A stretch of DNA of 64,000 nt, taken from NCBI RefSeq assembly GCF_014646995.1, contig NZ_BMOI01000003.1, positions 181,108-245,107 of the forward strand. The letters are read 5' to 3'. Under the pieces are notes generated by a model. It had not been told where the DNA came from. It did not search any database and saw only the letters and a list, made by a program, of their open reading frames with translations. Position numbers and translations under genes: made by a program. This stretch comes from Curtobacterium luteum (GTDB lineage: Bacteria; Actinomycetota; Actinomycetes; Actinomycetales; Microbacteriaceae). Position 1 is the first letter of the stretch. Every line of letters begins with the position of its first letter. Below, piece by piece: positions 1-10,166 of the stretch.

Positions 1-20
1 CGTGCCAGCGCGCCCACGGG

Positions 21-66
21 ACGGACGAGAGGCCCGGTGCCAGCTGGCATTGGGCCTCCCGTCCGT
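21..66 (-). terminator. Hairpin terminator downstream of icd
   Basis: Two arms of about 21 bases (21-41 and 46-66) pair with only a few mismatches around a 4-base loop, immediately after the icd stop codon. There is no T-tract, as is usual for GC-rich actinobacteria. It is a member of the GGACGGGAGGC repeat family seen throughout the window. Confidence 0.7.
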
Positions 67-79
67 CAGGGGGTCGCGC

Positions 80-2290
<2,211 letters not shown>

Positions 2291-2492
2291 GCTGGCGGGT
2301 GCTCCCTTGTTCATGCCGTCGGTAGGCCCCACGCTACTCGCTGGCGCGAGATGTCTCGACGTCAAGACACCTTGTCGGGTCACCTCCCAGCGAACGCACC
2401 TGGGACGCTCTGGAGGCACACCGCCGTCTCATGGACGGCACGCGTGGACTGGTCTCCCGCGGCTCCCCAGGCCGCGGTGGGAGGAGCAGGCC

Positions 2493-2858
2493 ATGACGAC
2501 ACGACGACAGACCCCCGAGGACTTCGGGTGGACCGCCGAGGACCTCCGCTCCGTCTACGCGGTGGACGGCAGCGGGCCGTACCGCTACGCCCCCGACGGC
2601 TCCGGGCCCTTCTCGTACGACGTCGACGGATCGGGTCCGTGGCTCGTCGGCCCGGAGCCGGCGCGGGGGCTCGCCCGGTTCGCACCCCGCCAGCGCGGGG
2701 CCCGGTCGCGCCTGCGTCGGATGGGGACCGCCTGCGCCGCGGGTGCCCTCGCCCTCGTGCTCGCGGTCGGGAGCGTCGCGGCCGTCGCGCACGCCGCTCC
2801 GGCACAGCACCGGGTGGACGCGTCCGCCGTCCACAGCACGCCGTCCGACCGGGAGTGA
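2493..2858 (+). CDS. Small single-pass membrane protein with DGSGP repeats
   Basis: I do not recognise this 121-residue protein. The N-terminal half has three copies of a short motif, each with DGSGP followed by an aromatic-rich stretch (about residues 28-55). A basic linker leads to one hydrophobic helix (about 78-100), and a short hydrophilic tail follows. No signal peptidase site is obvious, so a single-pass membrane protein with the repeats on the cytosolic side is the simplest reading (inference). The start is fixed by a strong GGGAGGAG ribosome site at 2479-2486. It is divergent from icd and convergent with the next gene. Confidence 0.75.
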   Translation: MTTRRQTPEDFGWTAEDLRSVYAVDGSGPYRYAPDGSGPFSYDVDGSGPWLVGPEPARGLARFAPRQRGARSRLRRMGTACAAGALALVLAVGSVAAVAHAAPAQHRVDASAVHSTPSDRE

Positions 2859-2880
2859 CGCACGGGCGGCCGGAGCGCCC

Positions 2881-3375
2881 TCAGTGCCCGATCGCGATGC
2901 GGAAGACGCGGACGCCCGCGGTCTTCAGCGCTGCGAGCCCGAGCCGCATGCGCAGGTTGCGGAAGGGTCGGTTCCGCCCGGTCGGGGCCGCCGCGGCGCC
3001 GATCTGGTGCAGCACCTCGGAGGTCAGCGTCCGCTCGATCTTCGGTGCGAGTCGGGTCACACCCGACACCGTGACGACGATCCGGACCGCGTGCGGCGCC
3101 ATGAGGGGGTCGATCAGCTCGGCCGCTTCGTGCGCCCGGTGGAACGCGGGGTCGTCACCGGGGCGGCGGATCGCGATGACGGCCAGTTCGGCGTCGCCGG
3201 TCTCGGTCGGGTCCGGGAGGTCGTCGACCCCGACCACGCGCATCCGCATGGCGTCCACACCGGCACGGACCGCCGCGGCGCGCAGCACGGGCAGCAGTTC
3301 CTGCGTGCCGGCGAGCACGACCTCGGCGGAGCGCAGGTCGATCGGCTCGTGGCGTTCGCGCGGCGTTCGGGCCAT
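2881..3375 (-). CDS. Conserved hypothetical protein, 164 aa
   Basis: Soluble protein with a mixed alpha/beta look and no membrane segment; I cannot assign a family. The first half alternates hydrophobic strands with charged helices, including RMRVVGVDDLP and ELAVIAIRRPGDDPAF. The C-terminal third is basic and ends in a hydrophobic stretch. The ATG at 3375 is preceded by GGAAGGA at good spacing, which decides the start. It is monocistronic, convergent with the DGSGP protein and divergent from the M23 peptidase gene. Codon use matches the core genome, so I consider it a real gene of unknown role. Confidence 0.75.
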   Translation of the reverse strand: MARTPRERHEPIDLRSAEVVLAGTQELLPVLRAAAVRAGVDAMRMRVVGVDDLPDPTETGDAELAVIAIRRPGDDPAFHRAHEAAELIDPLMAPHAVRIVVTVSGVTRLAPKIERTLTSEVLHQIGAAAAPTGRNRPFRNLRMRLGLAALKTAGVRVFRIAIGH

Positions 3376-3514
3376 GGGTCGGGTCCTTCCGGTCGCTCTC
3401 CTCGGACAGTACCGACCGAGACGGGAGCCCGCGCCGTCGCGGTGCATCCGGTAACGAAATGATCACACTGGGGTCTGTACAAACGAACAGAGTCGTGCAG
3501 AATGGTGGGCGGCC

Positions 3515-4468
3515 ATGACGACTGCACCGCACCCAGACCAGCACCCGGAGACCCCGGTCGTGCACCTGTCGCGCCGCGCAGCCCTCGAGGCCGAGCGCGC
3601 TGCGGCCCGCAAGCAACCCCGCCGGACCGACCGTGACACTGCACGCATCGCGGCCTCGGCGACGACGATCGCGGCGCGCGCTCCTCGTCCGGTCCGCGCA
3701 GCCCGCCCGGTCCGTGCAGCCCGCCCGGTCCGTGCCGCCCGCACCCCGCTCCGCGAGCGCGTGAACCCCCTCCGGGCCGCCAACCGCGCCAGCCGCGTCA
3801 CGATGACCAGCGCCCTCGCGGCCTTCGTCCTCTTCGCGGCCTCCGCGACGCCCGCCCACGCGACGTCCGGCGGGACCGGCCCCGTCACGACGCTGGCCCC
3901 GGACGTGAGCGGGCAGGACTACTCCGTCACGCAGATCGCCGCCCTCGCCGACCCCGCGCGCGACGGCTTCACGATCGGTGGCGGATCGACGACGAAGGAG
4001 CAGGCCACCGCGAGCGGCTCGGTCTCGTTCGGGGGCGCGATCCGTTCACCCTTCCCGGGTCCGGTGCAGATGAGCTCCGGCTTCGGGTACCGGGCGGCTC
4101 CGTGCGGCGCCTGCTCGTCCCTGCACGAGGGCCTCGACTTCACGCCCGGGCTCGGCACCCCCATCGGCGCCATCGCCGCGGGCACGGTCCGCGTCGCCGG
4201 CCCGTACTTCAGCTACGGCACCGCGGTGGTGATCGACCACGTGATCGACGGTCGCAAGGTCGCCACGCTGTACGGCCACATGATCCCGGGATCGGCACCG
4301 CTGCAGGTCGGCGACACCGTCGAGGCGGGCGAGTTCATCGGTCAGGTCGGCAACTCGGGCGTCTCCACGGGCGCACACCTGCACCTCGAGGTACTGCTCG
4401 ACGGCGTGACGCCGATCGACCCCGAGGCCTGGCTCGAAGCCCGGCTCGGTCGCCCGATCACCGCCTAG
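3515..4468 (+). CDS. M23-family metallopeptidase, secreted or membrane-anchored
   Basis: Predicted cell-wall peptidoglycan endopeptidase of 317 residues. The C-terminal domain carries the M23 (LytM) zinc motifs: HEGLDF (HxxxD) and the downstream HLHLE (HxH) near the C-terminus. A cysteine pair sits just before the first motif (APCGACSSLH). The N-terminus is long, Arg/Ala-rich and positively charged, with three perfect RPVRAA repeats (about residues 58-75). A hydrophobic segment (about 96-117) ending ATPAHA follows and looks like a late signal peptide or anchor. The ATG at 3515 follows GGTGGGCGG. It is clearly paralogous to the gene at 53383-54339. Confidence 0.9.
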   Translation: MTTAPHPDQHPETPVVHLSRRAALEAERAAARKQPRRTDRDTARIAASATTIAARAPRPVRAARPVRAARPVRAARTPLRERVNPLRAANRASRVTMTSALAAFVLFAASATPAHATSGGTGPVTTLAPDVSGQDYSVTQIAALADPARDGFTIGGGSTTKEQATASGSVSFGGAIRSPFPGPVQMSSGFGYRAAPCGACSSLHEGLDFTPGLGTPIGAIAAGTVRVAGPYFSYGTAVVIDHVIDGRKVATLYGHMIPGSAPLQVGDTVEAGEFIGQVGNSGVSTGAHLHLEVLLDGVTPIDPEAWLEARLGRPITA

Positions 4469-4610
4469 GCAGCCGATCCACAGCGCCTCCGCAGGCACCA
4501 CGGGGTGGCCTCCCAGAACACCTGTGCAGGCTCACAGCCATGGACGACTGTCACAGGCCCAGCGCCCGAACGCGACCGGTTCCGCCCCGACCTGAGCGGA
4601 CCACCCGCTG

Positions 4611-5876
4611 ATGGGCGCCGACACCTGGATCGCCTTCGGGCTCGTCATCCTCTTCGTGCTCGTCGGCGGTGTGTTCGCCGCTGCCGAGATCGCCCTCGTC
4701 TCGCTCCGCGAGTCCCAGCTGCAGCAACTCGAGCGGCGCGGACCCCGCGGTGAGCGGGTCGCCCGGCTGAGCCGCGACCCGAACCGCTTCCTCTCCGCCG
4801 TCCAGATCGGCGTGACCGTCGCCGGGTTCTTCTCGGCCGCCTACGGTGCGTCGTCGATCGCCCCGGACATCGCCCCGCTCCTGCAAGGGCTCGGACTCGA
4901 CCGCGGTGCCGCCGAGGCGATCGCGCTCGTGCTGCTCACCCTCGTGATCGCGTACCTGTCCCTCGTGTTCGGCGAACTCGTGCCGAAGCGACTCGCCCTG
5001 CAGCGCGCCGAGGGCTTCGCGATGCTGGTCGCCCCGCCGCTCGACCGGTTCGCGACGCTGATGCGACCGGTCATCTGGGTCCTCTCGAGCACCACGAACG
5101 CGATCGTCCGGCTGCTCGGCGGCGATCCGGACGCCCGCAGCGAGTCGATGAGCACCGAGGAGCTCCGTGACCTCGTCGCCGAGCACGACGCCATCGACGC
5201 GCAGGGGCGGCAGATCGCCAGGAGCGCGCTCGACGCCGGCGACCGCACCCTCCGCGAGTCGATGCGGCCCTGGTACGACGTGTCGACGATGGACGCCGGG
5301 CTGACGGTCGAGCAGGCGACGGCGCACGCGATCGACGCCGGACACACCCGGTACCTCGTGACCTCGGGCTCGCGCGACGACGTGACGGGCTTCGTCCACC
5401 TCCGCGACCTGCTCCGTCCATCGGCCCCCGACGCCCCGGTGTCGAGCCTGGTCCGTCCGGTCCTCGCGATGCCCGAGACGAAGTCGCTGTCCGCGGCGAT
5501 CGCCGAGATGCGCACCGAGGGCCACCAGATCGCCCTCGTCGTGGACGAGTACGGCGGCAGCGCGGGGATGGTGACGCTCGAGGCGCTGCTCGAGGACCTC
5601 GTCGGGCGCATCCGCGACGAGTACGACGCGCCCAACACCGCCGGCACGGACGGGGTCGACGGGTCGCTCGTGCTCGAGGACCTCGCGGCCGACGGCGGCC
5701 CGGTACTGCCGGACGGCGACTACGAGACCGTCGGCGGGCTCGTGCAGGTGCACCTCGACCGTGTCCCGGAGGTCGGCGACGTCGTCGAACTCGACGACTG
5801 GGCGATCGAGGTCACCGAGATGGACGGGCACCGCGTGGCGCGGGTGCGCATCGCCGCGCGGGAGCGCGCGCACTAG
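4611..5876 (+). CDS. CNNM/HlyC-CorC family membrane protein (DUF21-CBS-CorC)
   Basis: Integral membrane protein of 421 residues, the usual length of the family. An N-terminal DUF21 domain with four hydrophobic helices contains the conserved GELVPKRLALQR segment. A pair of CBS domains follows (about 205-320), including LVVDEYGGSAGMVTLEAL, and the end is a CorC_HlyC domain with DGDYETVGGLV. Family members are linked to divalent cation (Mg/Co) transport or homeostasis; the ion here is not known. The ATG at 4611 begins directly with the first membrane helix. A perfect palindrome at 5896-5927 ends the unit. Confidence 0.92.
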   Translation: MGADTWIAFGLVILFVLVGGVFAAAEIALVSLRESQLQQLERRGPRGERVARLSRDPNRFLSAVQIGVTVAGFFSAAYGASSIAPDIAPLLQGLGLDRGAAEAIALVLLTLVIAYLSLVFGELVPKRLALQRAEGFAMLVAPPLDRFATLMRPVIWVLSSTTNAIVRLLGGDPDARSESMSTEELRDLVAEHDAIDAQGRQIARSALDAGDRTLRESMRPWYDVSTMDAGLTVEQATAHAIDAGHTRYLVTSGSRDDVTGFVHLRDLLRPSAPDAPVSSLVRPVLAMPETKSLSAAIAEMRTEGHQIALVVDEYGGSAGMVTLEALLEDLVGRIRDEYDAPNTAGTDGVDGSLVLEDLAADGGPVLPDGDYETVGGLVQVHLDRVPEVGDVVELDDWAIEVTEMDGHRVARVRIAARERAH

Positions 5877-5895
5877 GCGCGACCGGCAGCGGCCC

Positions 5896-5927
5896 GGAGG
5901 CCCGTGGCGGCGCCGCCACGGGCCTCC
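5896..5927 (+). terminator. Perfect 32-bp palindrome, terminator
   Basis: Two 16-base arms pair perfectly with no unpaired loop bases, 20 bases after the stop codon of the CNNM/CorC gene. It belongs to the same GAGGC-containing repeat family as the other terminators here. Confidence 0.7.
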
Positions 5928-5997
5928 CGTCCGTCCGAGCCCGCCCGGCACCCGAGCAGGCACTGCCGGTACCTGTCCCGGTACCGGCATCGCCACG

Positions 5998-6003
5998 TAG
6001 CCT
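5998..6003 (+). promoter_or_regulatory. -10 box of a leaderless transcript
   Basis: TAGCCT ends six bases before the ATG at 6010, so transcription should begin at or next to the start codon. There is no ribosome-binding site. Confidence 0.6.
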
Positions 6004-6009
6004 GGCCCC

Positions 6010-6888
6010 ATGGGTATCGACGTGCGCAAGGAGATCCAGGACTTCCTGTCCTCACGACGGGCCCGGCTGACCCCGGACCAGGTCGGCATGCCCTCGTTCG
6101 GCGGCGGCGTGCGTCGGGTCCCCGGGCTCCGTCGGCACGAGGTCGCGATGCTCGCCGGCGTGAGCGTCGACTACTACACGCGGCTCGAGCGGGGCACCCT
6201 CAAGGGGGTCTCCGACAGCGTGCTCGACGGCCTCGCCGCGGCACTCCGGCTCGACGACGACGAGCGCACGCACCTGTGGGACCTCGCCCGGCTGGCGAAC
6301 GCCGGCGTCAAGACGATGCACCGGAACGTCCCGACGCGTGTCCGACCCGGCGTCCAGCAGCTCCTCGACGCGATCACCGGCGCGCCGGCCTGGGTGCGGA
6401 ACGAACGCGGCGACGTCGTCGCGACGAACGAGCTCGGGCGGGCGCTCTACTCGCCGATGTTCGCCGGGCCCGGACGTCCGGTGAACACCGCGCGGTTCAC
6501 GTTCCTCGACCCCGCAGCGCTGGAGTTCTACCCGGACTGGGCCCAGACCGCCCGCGAGGCCGTCGCGGTCCTGCGCGCCGCCGCCGTGGCGAACCCGTGC
6601 GAGCCGGGACTCGTGACGCTCGTGGGGGAGCTCTCGACGCGGAGCGAGGAGTTCCGCACGTGGTGGGCGGCGCACGACGTCCGGTCGCACCGCACCGGTC
6701 GGAAGCGCATCCACCACCCCGTCGTCGGCACGCTCGACCTGACGTACGAGGCGCTCGACCTCGTGGCCGACCCGGGGCTGACGATGTTCAGCTACGGCAC
6801 CGAGCCCGCGAGCGAGTCGGAGCGGAACCTGGCGCTCCTCGGCACCTGGGCGGCCACGGAGCGTTCGGAGCGGTCCGCCGCGGTGTAG
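6010..6888 (+). CDS. XRE-family transcriptional regulator with MmyB-like ligand domain
   Basis: DNA-binding regulator of 292 residues. An N-terminal helix-turn-helix (about residues 20-80) contains VPGLRRHEVAMLAGVSVDYYTRLERG, typical of the actinobacterial MmyB-type regulators. The rest matches the MmyB ligand-binding (PAS-like) domain: the segment around RPGVQQLLDAI and AWVRNERGDVVATN, and a C-terminal LDLTYEALDL stretch. Such regulators often control an adjacent oxidoreductase or reductase gene. The nearest candidates here are the methyltransferase downstream and the aldo/keto reductase at 8467, so the target is open. The start is decided by the leaderless promoter at 5998-6003. Confidence 0.92.
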   Translation: MGIDVRKEIQDFLSSRRARLTPDQVGMPSFGGGVRRVPGLRRHEVAMLAGVSVDYYTRLERGTLKGVSDSVLDGLAAALRLDDDERTHLWDLARLANAGVKTMHRNVPTRVRPGVQQLLDAITGAPAWVRNERGDVVATNELGRALYSPMFAGPGRPVNTARFTFLDPAALEFYPDWAQTAREAVAVLRAAAVANPCEPGLVTLVGELSTRSEEFRTWWAAHDVRSHRTGRKRIHHPVVGTLDLTYEALDLVADPGLTMFSYGTEPASESERNLALLGTWAATERSERSAAV

Positions 6889-7008
6889 CCGGCGGGGTGG
6901 TGGGCGCGCCGCTGCCGTTCCAGGACGACGCCGCCGCTGTCGCACGACGACGGACACGTCGCCCGACATCGACGTCCGCACCGAGGCCCTCACGGAGCCG
7001 GCCGTCCG

Positions 7009-7014
7009 TAGGCT
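7009..7014 (+). promoter_or_regulatory. -10 box of a leaderless transcript
   Basis: TAGGCT with a 6-base gap (GGGACC) to the GTG start of the methyltransferase gene. The same 13-base context recurs at 7709, upstream of a 16-codon ORF. Confidence 0.6.
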
Positions 7015-7020
7015 GGGACC

Positions 7021-7698
7021 GTGTCGTACCGCCGAGTCGAGCCCTCCTTCGCCCGCGCTGTCGCGACCGCCCTCGGGGACGCCCGCACCGTGCTCGACCT
7101 CGGCGTCGGACCGGTGTCCTACGCCCCCACCGACCGCGAGGTGACGACGGCCGACCCGACCGCCGGGCACCTGCCGTTCCCCGACGTGTCCTTCGACGCC
7201 GCACTGACGACCTTCACGCTGCCAGACCTCCCCGACCTCGACCGCGGGCTGGCCGAGCTGCGGCGGGTCGCCCGGGGACCGGTGGTCGTCCTCACCCGCG
7301 ACCCCGGACGCCTGCGGGACTCCTGGCTCGCCGAGTACGCACCCGAGGTCGTCGCCGCCGAGGCCCGGCGCCACCCCTCGGTCGACCGCGTCGCCGAGGC
7401 CCTCGGCGGAGCGCCCATCGGCGGAGCGGTCGAGACGACCCGCGTGCCGATCCCGTTCACGTGCGTCGACGGCTTCTCCGAGGCGTACTACGCCCGGCCG
7501 GAGCGACTTCTCGACCCCGCCGTCCGGCAGGCCGACCCGGCTTGGGGCCTCGTCGACGAGATGACCGCGCGGCGATCGGTCTCGGCGCTGCGCGAGGCGC
7601 TCGAGTCGGGGGAGTGGGACCGGCGCCACGGATCGCTCCGGGTGCGACCGTCGTACGACGGCTCGCTCGTGCTGCTCCGCGCGACACGCCCGGCTTGA
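7021..7698 (+). CDS. Class I SAM-dependent methyltransferase
   Basis: A 225-residue protein with a small-molecule methyltransferase fold. Motif I is VLDLGVGP (about residues 25-32). An acidic residue follows the second strand (TTADPTAGHLPFPDVSFDAA), matching the Methyltransf_11 pattern, and a strand TLPDLPDLDRGLAELRRVAR corresponds to the motif IV/V region. The first glycine motif is slightly shortened compared with the usual LDLGCGTG. The substrate cannot be predicted. The GTG start at 7021 is supported by the leaderless -10 box 6 bases upstream and by the absence of any ribosome site. Confidence 0.85.
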   Translation: MSYRRVEPSFARAVATALGDARTVLDLGVGPVSYAPTDREVTTADPTAGHLPFPDVSFDAALTTFTLPDLPDLDRGLAELRRVARGPVVVLTRDPGRLRDSWLAEYAPEVVAAEARRHPSVDRVAEALGGAPIGGAVETTRVPIPFTCVDGFSEAYYARPERLLDPAVRQADPAWGLVDEMTARRSVSALREALESGEWDRRHGSLRVRPSYDGSLVLLRATRPA

Positions 7699-7720
7699 CA
7701 CGTCGTCGTAGGCTGGGACG

Positions 7721-7771
7721 GTGAGCTTCCAGGAGGTGGTCGGCGCGCAGAGCGCCGGCATCAGGGCGTGA
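7721..7771 (+). other. Possible 16-codon leaderless ORF
   Basis: A GTG-started reading frame encoding MSFQEVVGAQSAGIRA follows a TAGGCT -10 box with the canonical 6-base gap. The promoter-start segment nearly copies that of the gene at 7021. It could be a leader peptide for the FBP-domain gene at 7881, or the only surviving 5' end of a deleted gene. No homology is recognised. Confidence 0.35.
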
Positions 7772-7880
7772 CGCCCCCGGTCGCACCGTGCAGTGCGGCC
7801 GCCGTCACCGACCCCTGACCACCTCCGCCCGGTGCGGCGCGCGTCCGCGTGCCCCGGGCCCCTGTCGAGAGCGACACACC

Positions 7881-8364
7881 ATGCTGCCCATCAGCGAGAA
7901 GACCCTCCGCACGTCCTTCGTCAACGCCTCCCGCAAGGAGACCAGCGACATCACCCTGCCCGACGGCTTCGAGACCCTCGAGTGGGACGCACTCGACTTC
8001 CTCGGCTGGCGCGACCCGAAAGATCGGGCGCCGCGCCTACGCCGTCGTGCCCACCCTCGACGGCGAGTTCGTCGGGATCCTGTTCCGGCAGGCCGAGGCG
8101 TCGCCCCGGAACCGCGCGCAGTGCTCGTGGTGCCAGGACGTCAAGCTGCCGAACGACGTCGTGTTCTACAGCGCCAAGCGGTCCGGGAAGGCGGGCCGGA
8201 ACGGGAACACCGTCGGCACGCTCGTCTGCCAGGACTTCCAGTGCTCGCGGAACGTCCGGAAGCTGCCACCGCCCGCCTACGAGGGGTACGACGTCGAGGC
8301 CGCACGACTCCAGCGGATCGAGGACCTGCAGCTCCGCGCCGCGTCGTTCGCCGCGGAGGTCTAG
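7881..8364 (+). pseudogene. FBP-domain (EF-G-binding-type treble-clef zinc finger) protein, frameshifted
   Basis: Two reading frames join into one 160-residue protein if a single A is removed from the AAA run at 8019-8021. The first frame gives MLPISEKTLRTSF through LGWRDPK, and the second continues IGRRAYAVVPTLDGEF to the stop at 8364. The joined protein looks like the FBP C-terminal treble-clef family (related to FusB-type EF-G-binding proteins), with zinc ligands CSWC and CQDFQC. As written the gene yields a product scrambled after residue 47. A sequencing or assembly slip, or a recent natural mutation, are both possible; the rest of the frame is uneroded. The palindrome at 8385 follows. 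Confidence 0.8.
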
Positions 8365-8384
8365 GCCCGGCGCTCCCACCGGAC

Positions 8385-8426
8385 GGACTGGAGGCACGGT
8401 GCGGGCCCGCACCGTGCCTCCAGTCC
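8385..8426. terminator. Perfect 42-bp palindrome, bidirectional terminator
   Basis: Two perfectly complementary 21-base arms lie between two convergent genes (stops at 8364 on + and 8467 on -), so it can end both transcripts. The arms contain the family core GGACTGGAGGCACGGTG. Confidence 0.8.
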
Positions 8427-8466
8427 GATGACGGTCGCGTCGGCGACCCGTGGTCGGCGACGCGCG

Positions 8467-9453
8467 TCAGCGACCGATCGAGGACATGTCCGGGTACCGG
8501 TCGCCGGTCGGGACGGGGAGCGACGAGAGGCGGTCGAGCTGGTCGGCCGACAGCGTCAGCGAGGTCGCACCGACGTTCTCCTCGAGGCGCGAGACGCGCT
8601 TCGTGCCCGGGATCGGGACGATGTCGTCGCCCTGCGCCAGGAGCCACGCGAGCGCGACCTGTGCCGGGGTGCCGCCGACCTCGTCCGCGATCTCCTTGAC
8701 GGAGTCGACGATCCGCATGTTCTGCGCGAAGGCCTCCTCGGCGAACCGCGGGTTGGCGCGGCGGAAGTCGTCGTCGTCCAGGTCGGAGGGCTTCGTGATC
8801 GCACCGGTCAGGAAGCCGCGGCCGAGCGGCGAGTACGGCACGAGGCCGATGCCGAGCTCGCGGAGGGTGTCGAGGACCTCGCCTTCGGGGTCGCGGGTCC
8901 ACAGCGAGTACTCGCTCTGGAGCGCGGTGATCGGGTGCACGGCGTGGGCCTTGCGGATCGTCGCCGCGGACGCCTCGGAGAGCCCGATGTGGCGGATCTT
9001 GCCCTCCTCGACGAACCCGGCGAGCTGCCCGACGACGTCCTCGATCGGGACGGCCGGGTCGACGCGGTGCTGGTAGTAGAGGTCGATGTGGTCGGTACCG
9101 AGCCGGCGGAGCGAGCCTTCGAGTGCCTCGCGGACGGACTCCGGGGCCGAGCTGATGCCGCGCTCCTGGGTCGGCGTCGCCTCGCCGGCCTCGTGGCGGT
9201 ACAGGCCGAACTTCGTCGCGATGACGACGTCGTCCCGGCGGTCGGCGAGGGCGCGGCGGAGGAGTTCCTCGTTCGTGTACGGGCCGTACGCCTCGGCGGT
9301 GTCGAACAGGGTGACGCCGAGGTCGATAGCCCGGTGGATCGTGCGGATCGACTCGTCGTCGTCCGAGCCGGCGCCCGAGTAGAAGGCGCTCATGCCCATG
9401 GTGCCGAGGCCGAGCGATCCGACCTCGAGGTCTGCGAGCTTGCGTGTCTGCAT
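8467..9453 (-). CDS. Aldo/keto reductase
   Basis: NAD(P)H-dependent carbonyl reductase of 328 residues with the (beta/alpha)8 AKR fold. The catalytic tetrad is visible: Asp and Tyr in [16 protein letters not shown], Lys in VIATKFGLY and His in [11 protein letters not shown]. The C-terminal cofactor motif is [18 protein letters not shown]. The layout resembles the AKR11/AKR13-type general reductases that act on aldehydes and quinones; the physiological substrate is unknown. The start ATG at 9453 follows GGGAG, with TAGACC six bases upstream as a weaker leaderless-type box. It is convergent with the FBP gene and divergent from the thioesterase. Confidence 0.93.
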   Translation of the reverse strand: MQTRKLADLEVGSLGLGTMGMSAFYSGAGSDDDESIRTIHRAIDLGVTLFDTAEAYGPYTNEELLRRALADRRDDVVIATKFGLYRHEAGEATPTQERGISSAPESVREALEGSLRRLGTDHIDLYYQHRVDPAVPIEDVVGQLAGFVEEGKIRHIGLSEASAATIRKAHAVHPITALQSEYSLWTRDPEGEVLDTLRELGIGLVPYSPLGRGFLTGAITKPSDLDDDDFRRANPRFAEEAFAQNMRIVDSVKEIADEVGGTPAQVALAWLLAQGDDIVPIPGTKRVSRLEENVGATSLTLSADQLDRLSSLPVPTGDRYPDMSSIGR

Positions 9454-9581
9454 GCTCCCGGTCTACTCGCCCGTGGTCGTTTGGAGGGAGGCACTGTCGG
9501 GACCCGCCCAGGTGGGAATGCCGTGGTGCGGTTCCTCCAACGCGGTCGCACCGTTCGACCCGCAGCTGGTGGGATCGGTCC

Positions 9582-10124
9582 GTGAACCTGTACTTCCGGC
9601 TGCTCCTGCTCACCCTGCGCACCCGGACGGCCCGGCGACGCACCGGCCGCTGGACGTCGCTCTGGGACGAGGCACGGACGCCGTTCCGGGTCGCGCTCAC
9701 CGACCTCGACCCGCTGCGGCACGTGAACAACGGCAAGTACCTGTCGCTGCTCGACCTCGGTCGGTACGACCTCCTGGCGCGCTCCGGGTTCTGGCAGGCG
9801 GCGACCGACCGCGGCTGGTACGCCGTCGTGGCGGCGCAGACGATCACCTACAAGCGGTCGTTGACGCTCGGGCAGCGGTTCGTCCTGCGCACCCGGGTCC
9901 TCGCGATGGACGAGCGGTCGGTCTACATGGAGCAGACGTTCGTCCGGCGCGACGCGGTGATCGCCCGCGCGGTCGTCCAGGCGCGGTTCCTGCACCGGGA
10001 CGGCGGGCACGTGACCCCGGCCGAGCTCCTCGCGCTGACGGGTGCGCCGCCGCGGGACCTCACCGTGCCGGACTGGGTGCGCGTGTGGGCGGACGCTGTG
10101 CGGATCAGCAGCACCGCACGATGA
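9582..10124 (+). CDS. Acyl-CoA thioesterase-like protein (hotdog fold)
   Basis: A 180-residue single-hotdog protein. The segment TDLDPLRHVNNGKYLSLLDL is the 4HBT signature in which Asp and the HVNNG loop form the active site. AAQTITYKRSLTLGQRFVLRT and EQTFVRRDAVIARAVVQARF are the central strands. It resembles the thioesterases annotated near lipid or antibiotic genes, and also the Them6-like group, which shares the hydrophobic N-terminus seen here (VNLYFRLLLLTLRT). The GTG at 9582 is chosen because it begins exactly at this conserved N-terminus; its ribosome site is weak. Confidence 0.87.
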   Translation: MNLYFRLLLLTLRTRTARRRTGRWTSLWDEARTPFRVALTDLDPLRHVNNGKYLSLLDLGRYDLLARSGFWQAATDRGWYAVVAAQTITYKRSLTLGQRFVLRTRVLAMDERSVYMEQTFVRRDAVIARAVVQARFLHRDGGHVTPAELLALTGAPPRDLTVPDWVRVWADAVRISSTAR

Positions 10125-10154
10125 CGACGGGTCCGACACGGCACCGGGACGGCG

Positions 10155-10160
10155 TAGACA
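10155..10160 (+). promoter_or_regulatory. -10 box of a leaderless transcript
   Basis: TAGACA stands six bases before the ATG at 10167. The last base departs from TANNNT, but spacing and context (GGACCG) match the other examples. Confidence 0.45.
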
Positions 10161-10166
10161 GGACCG

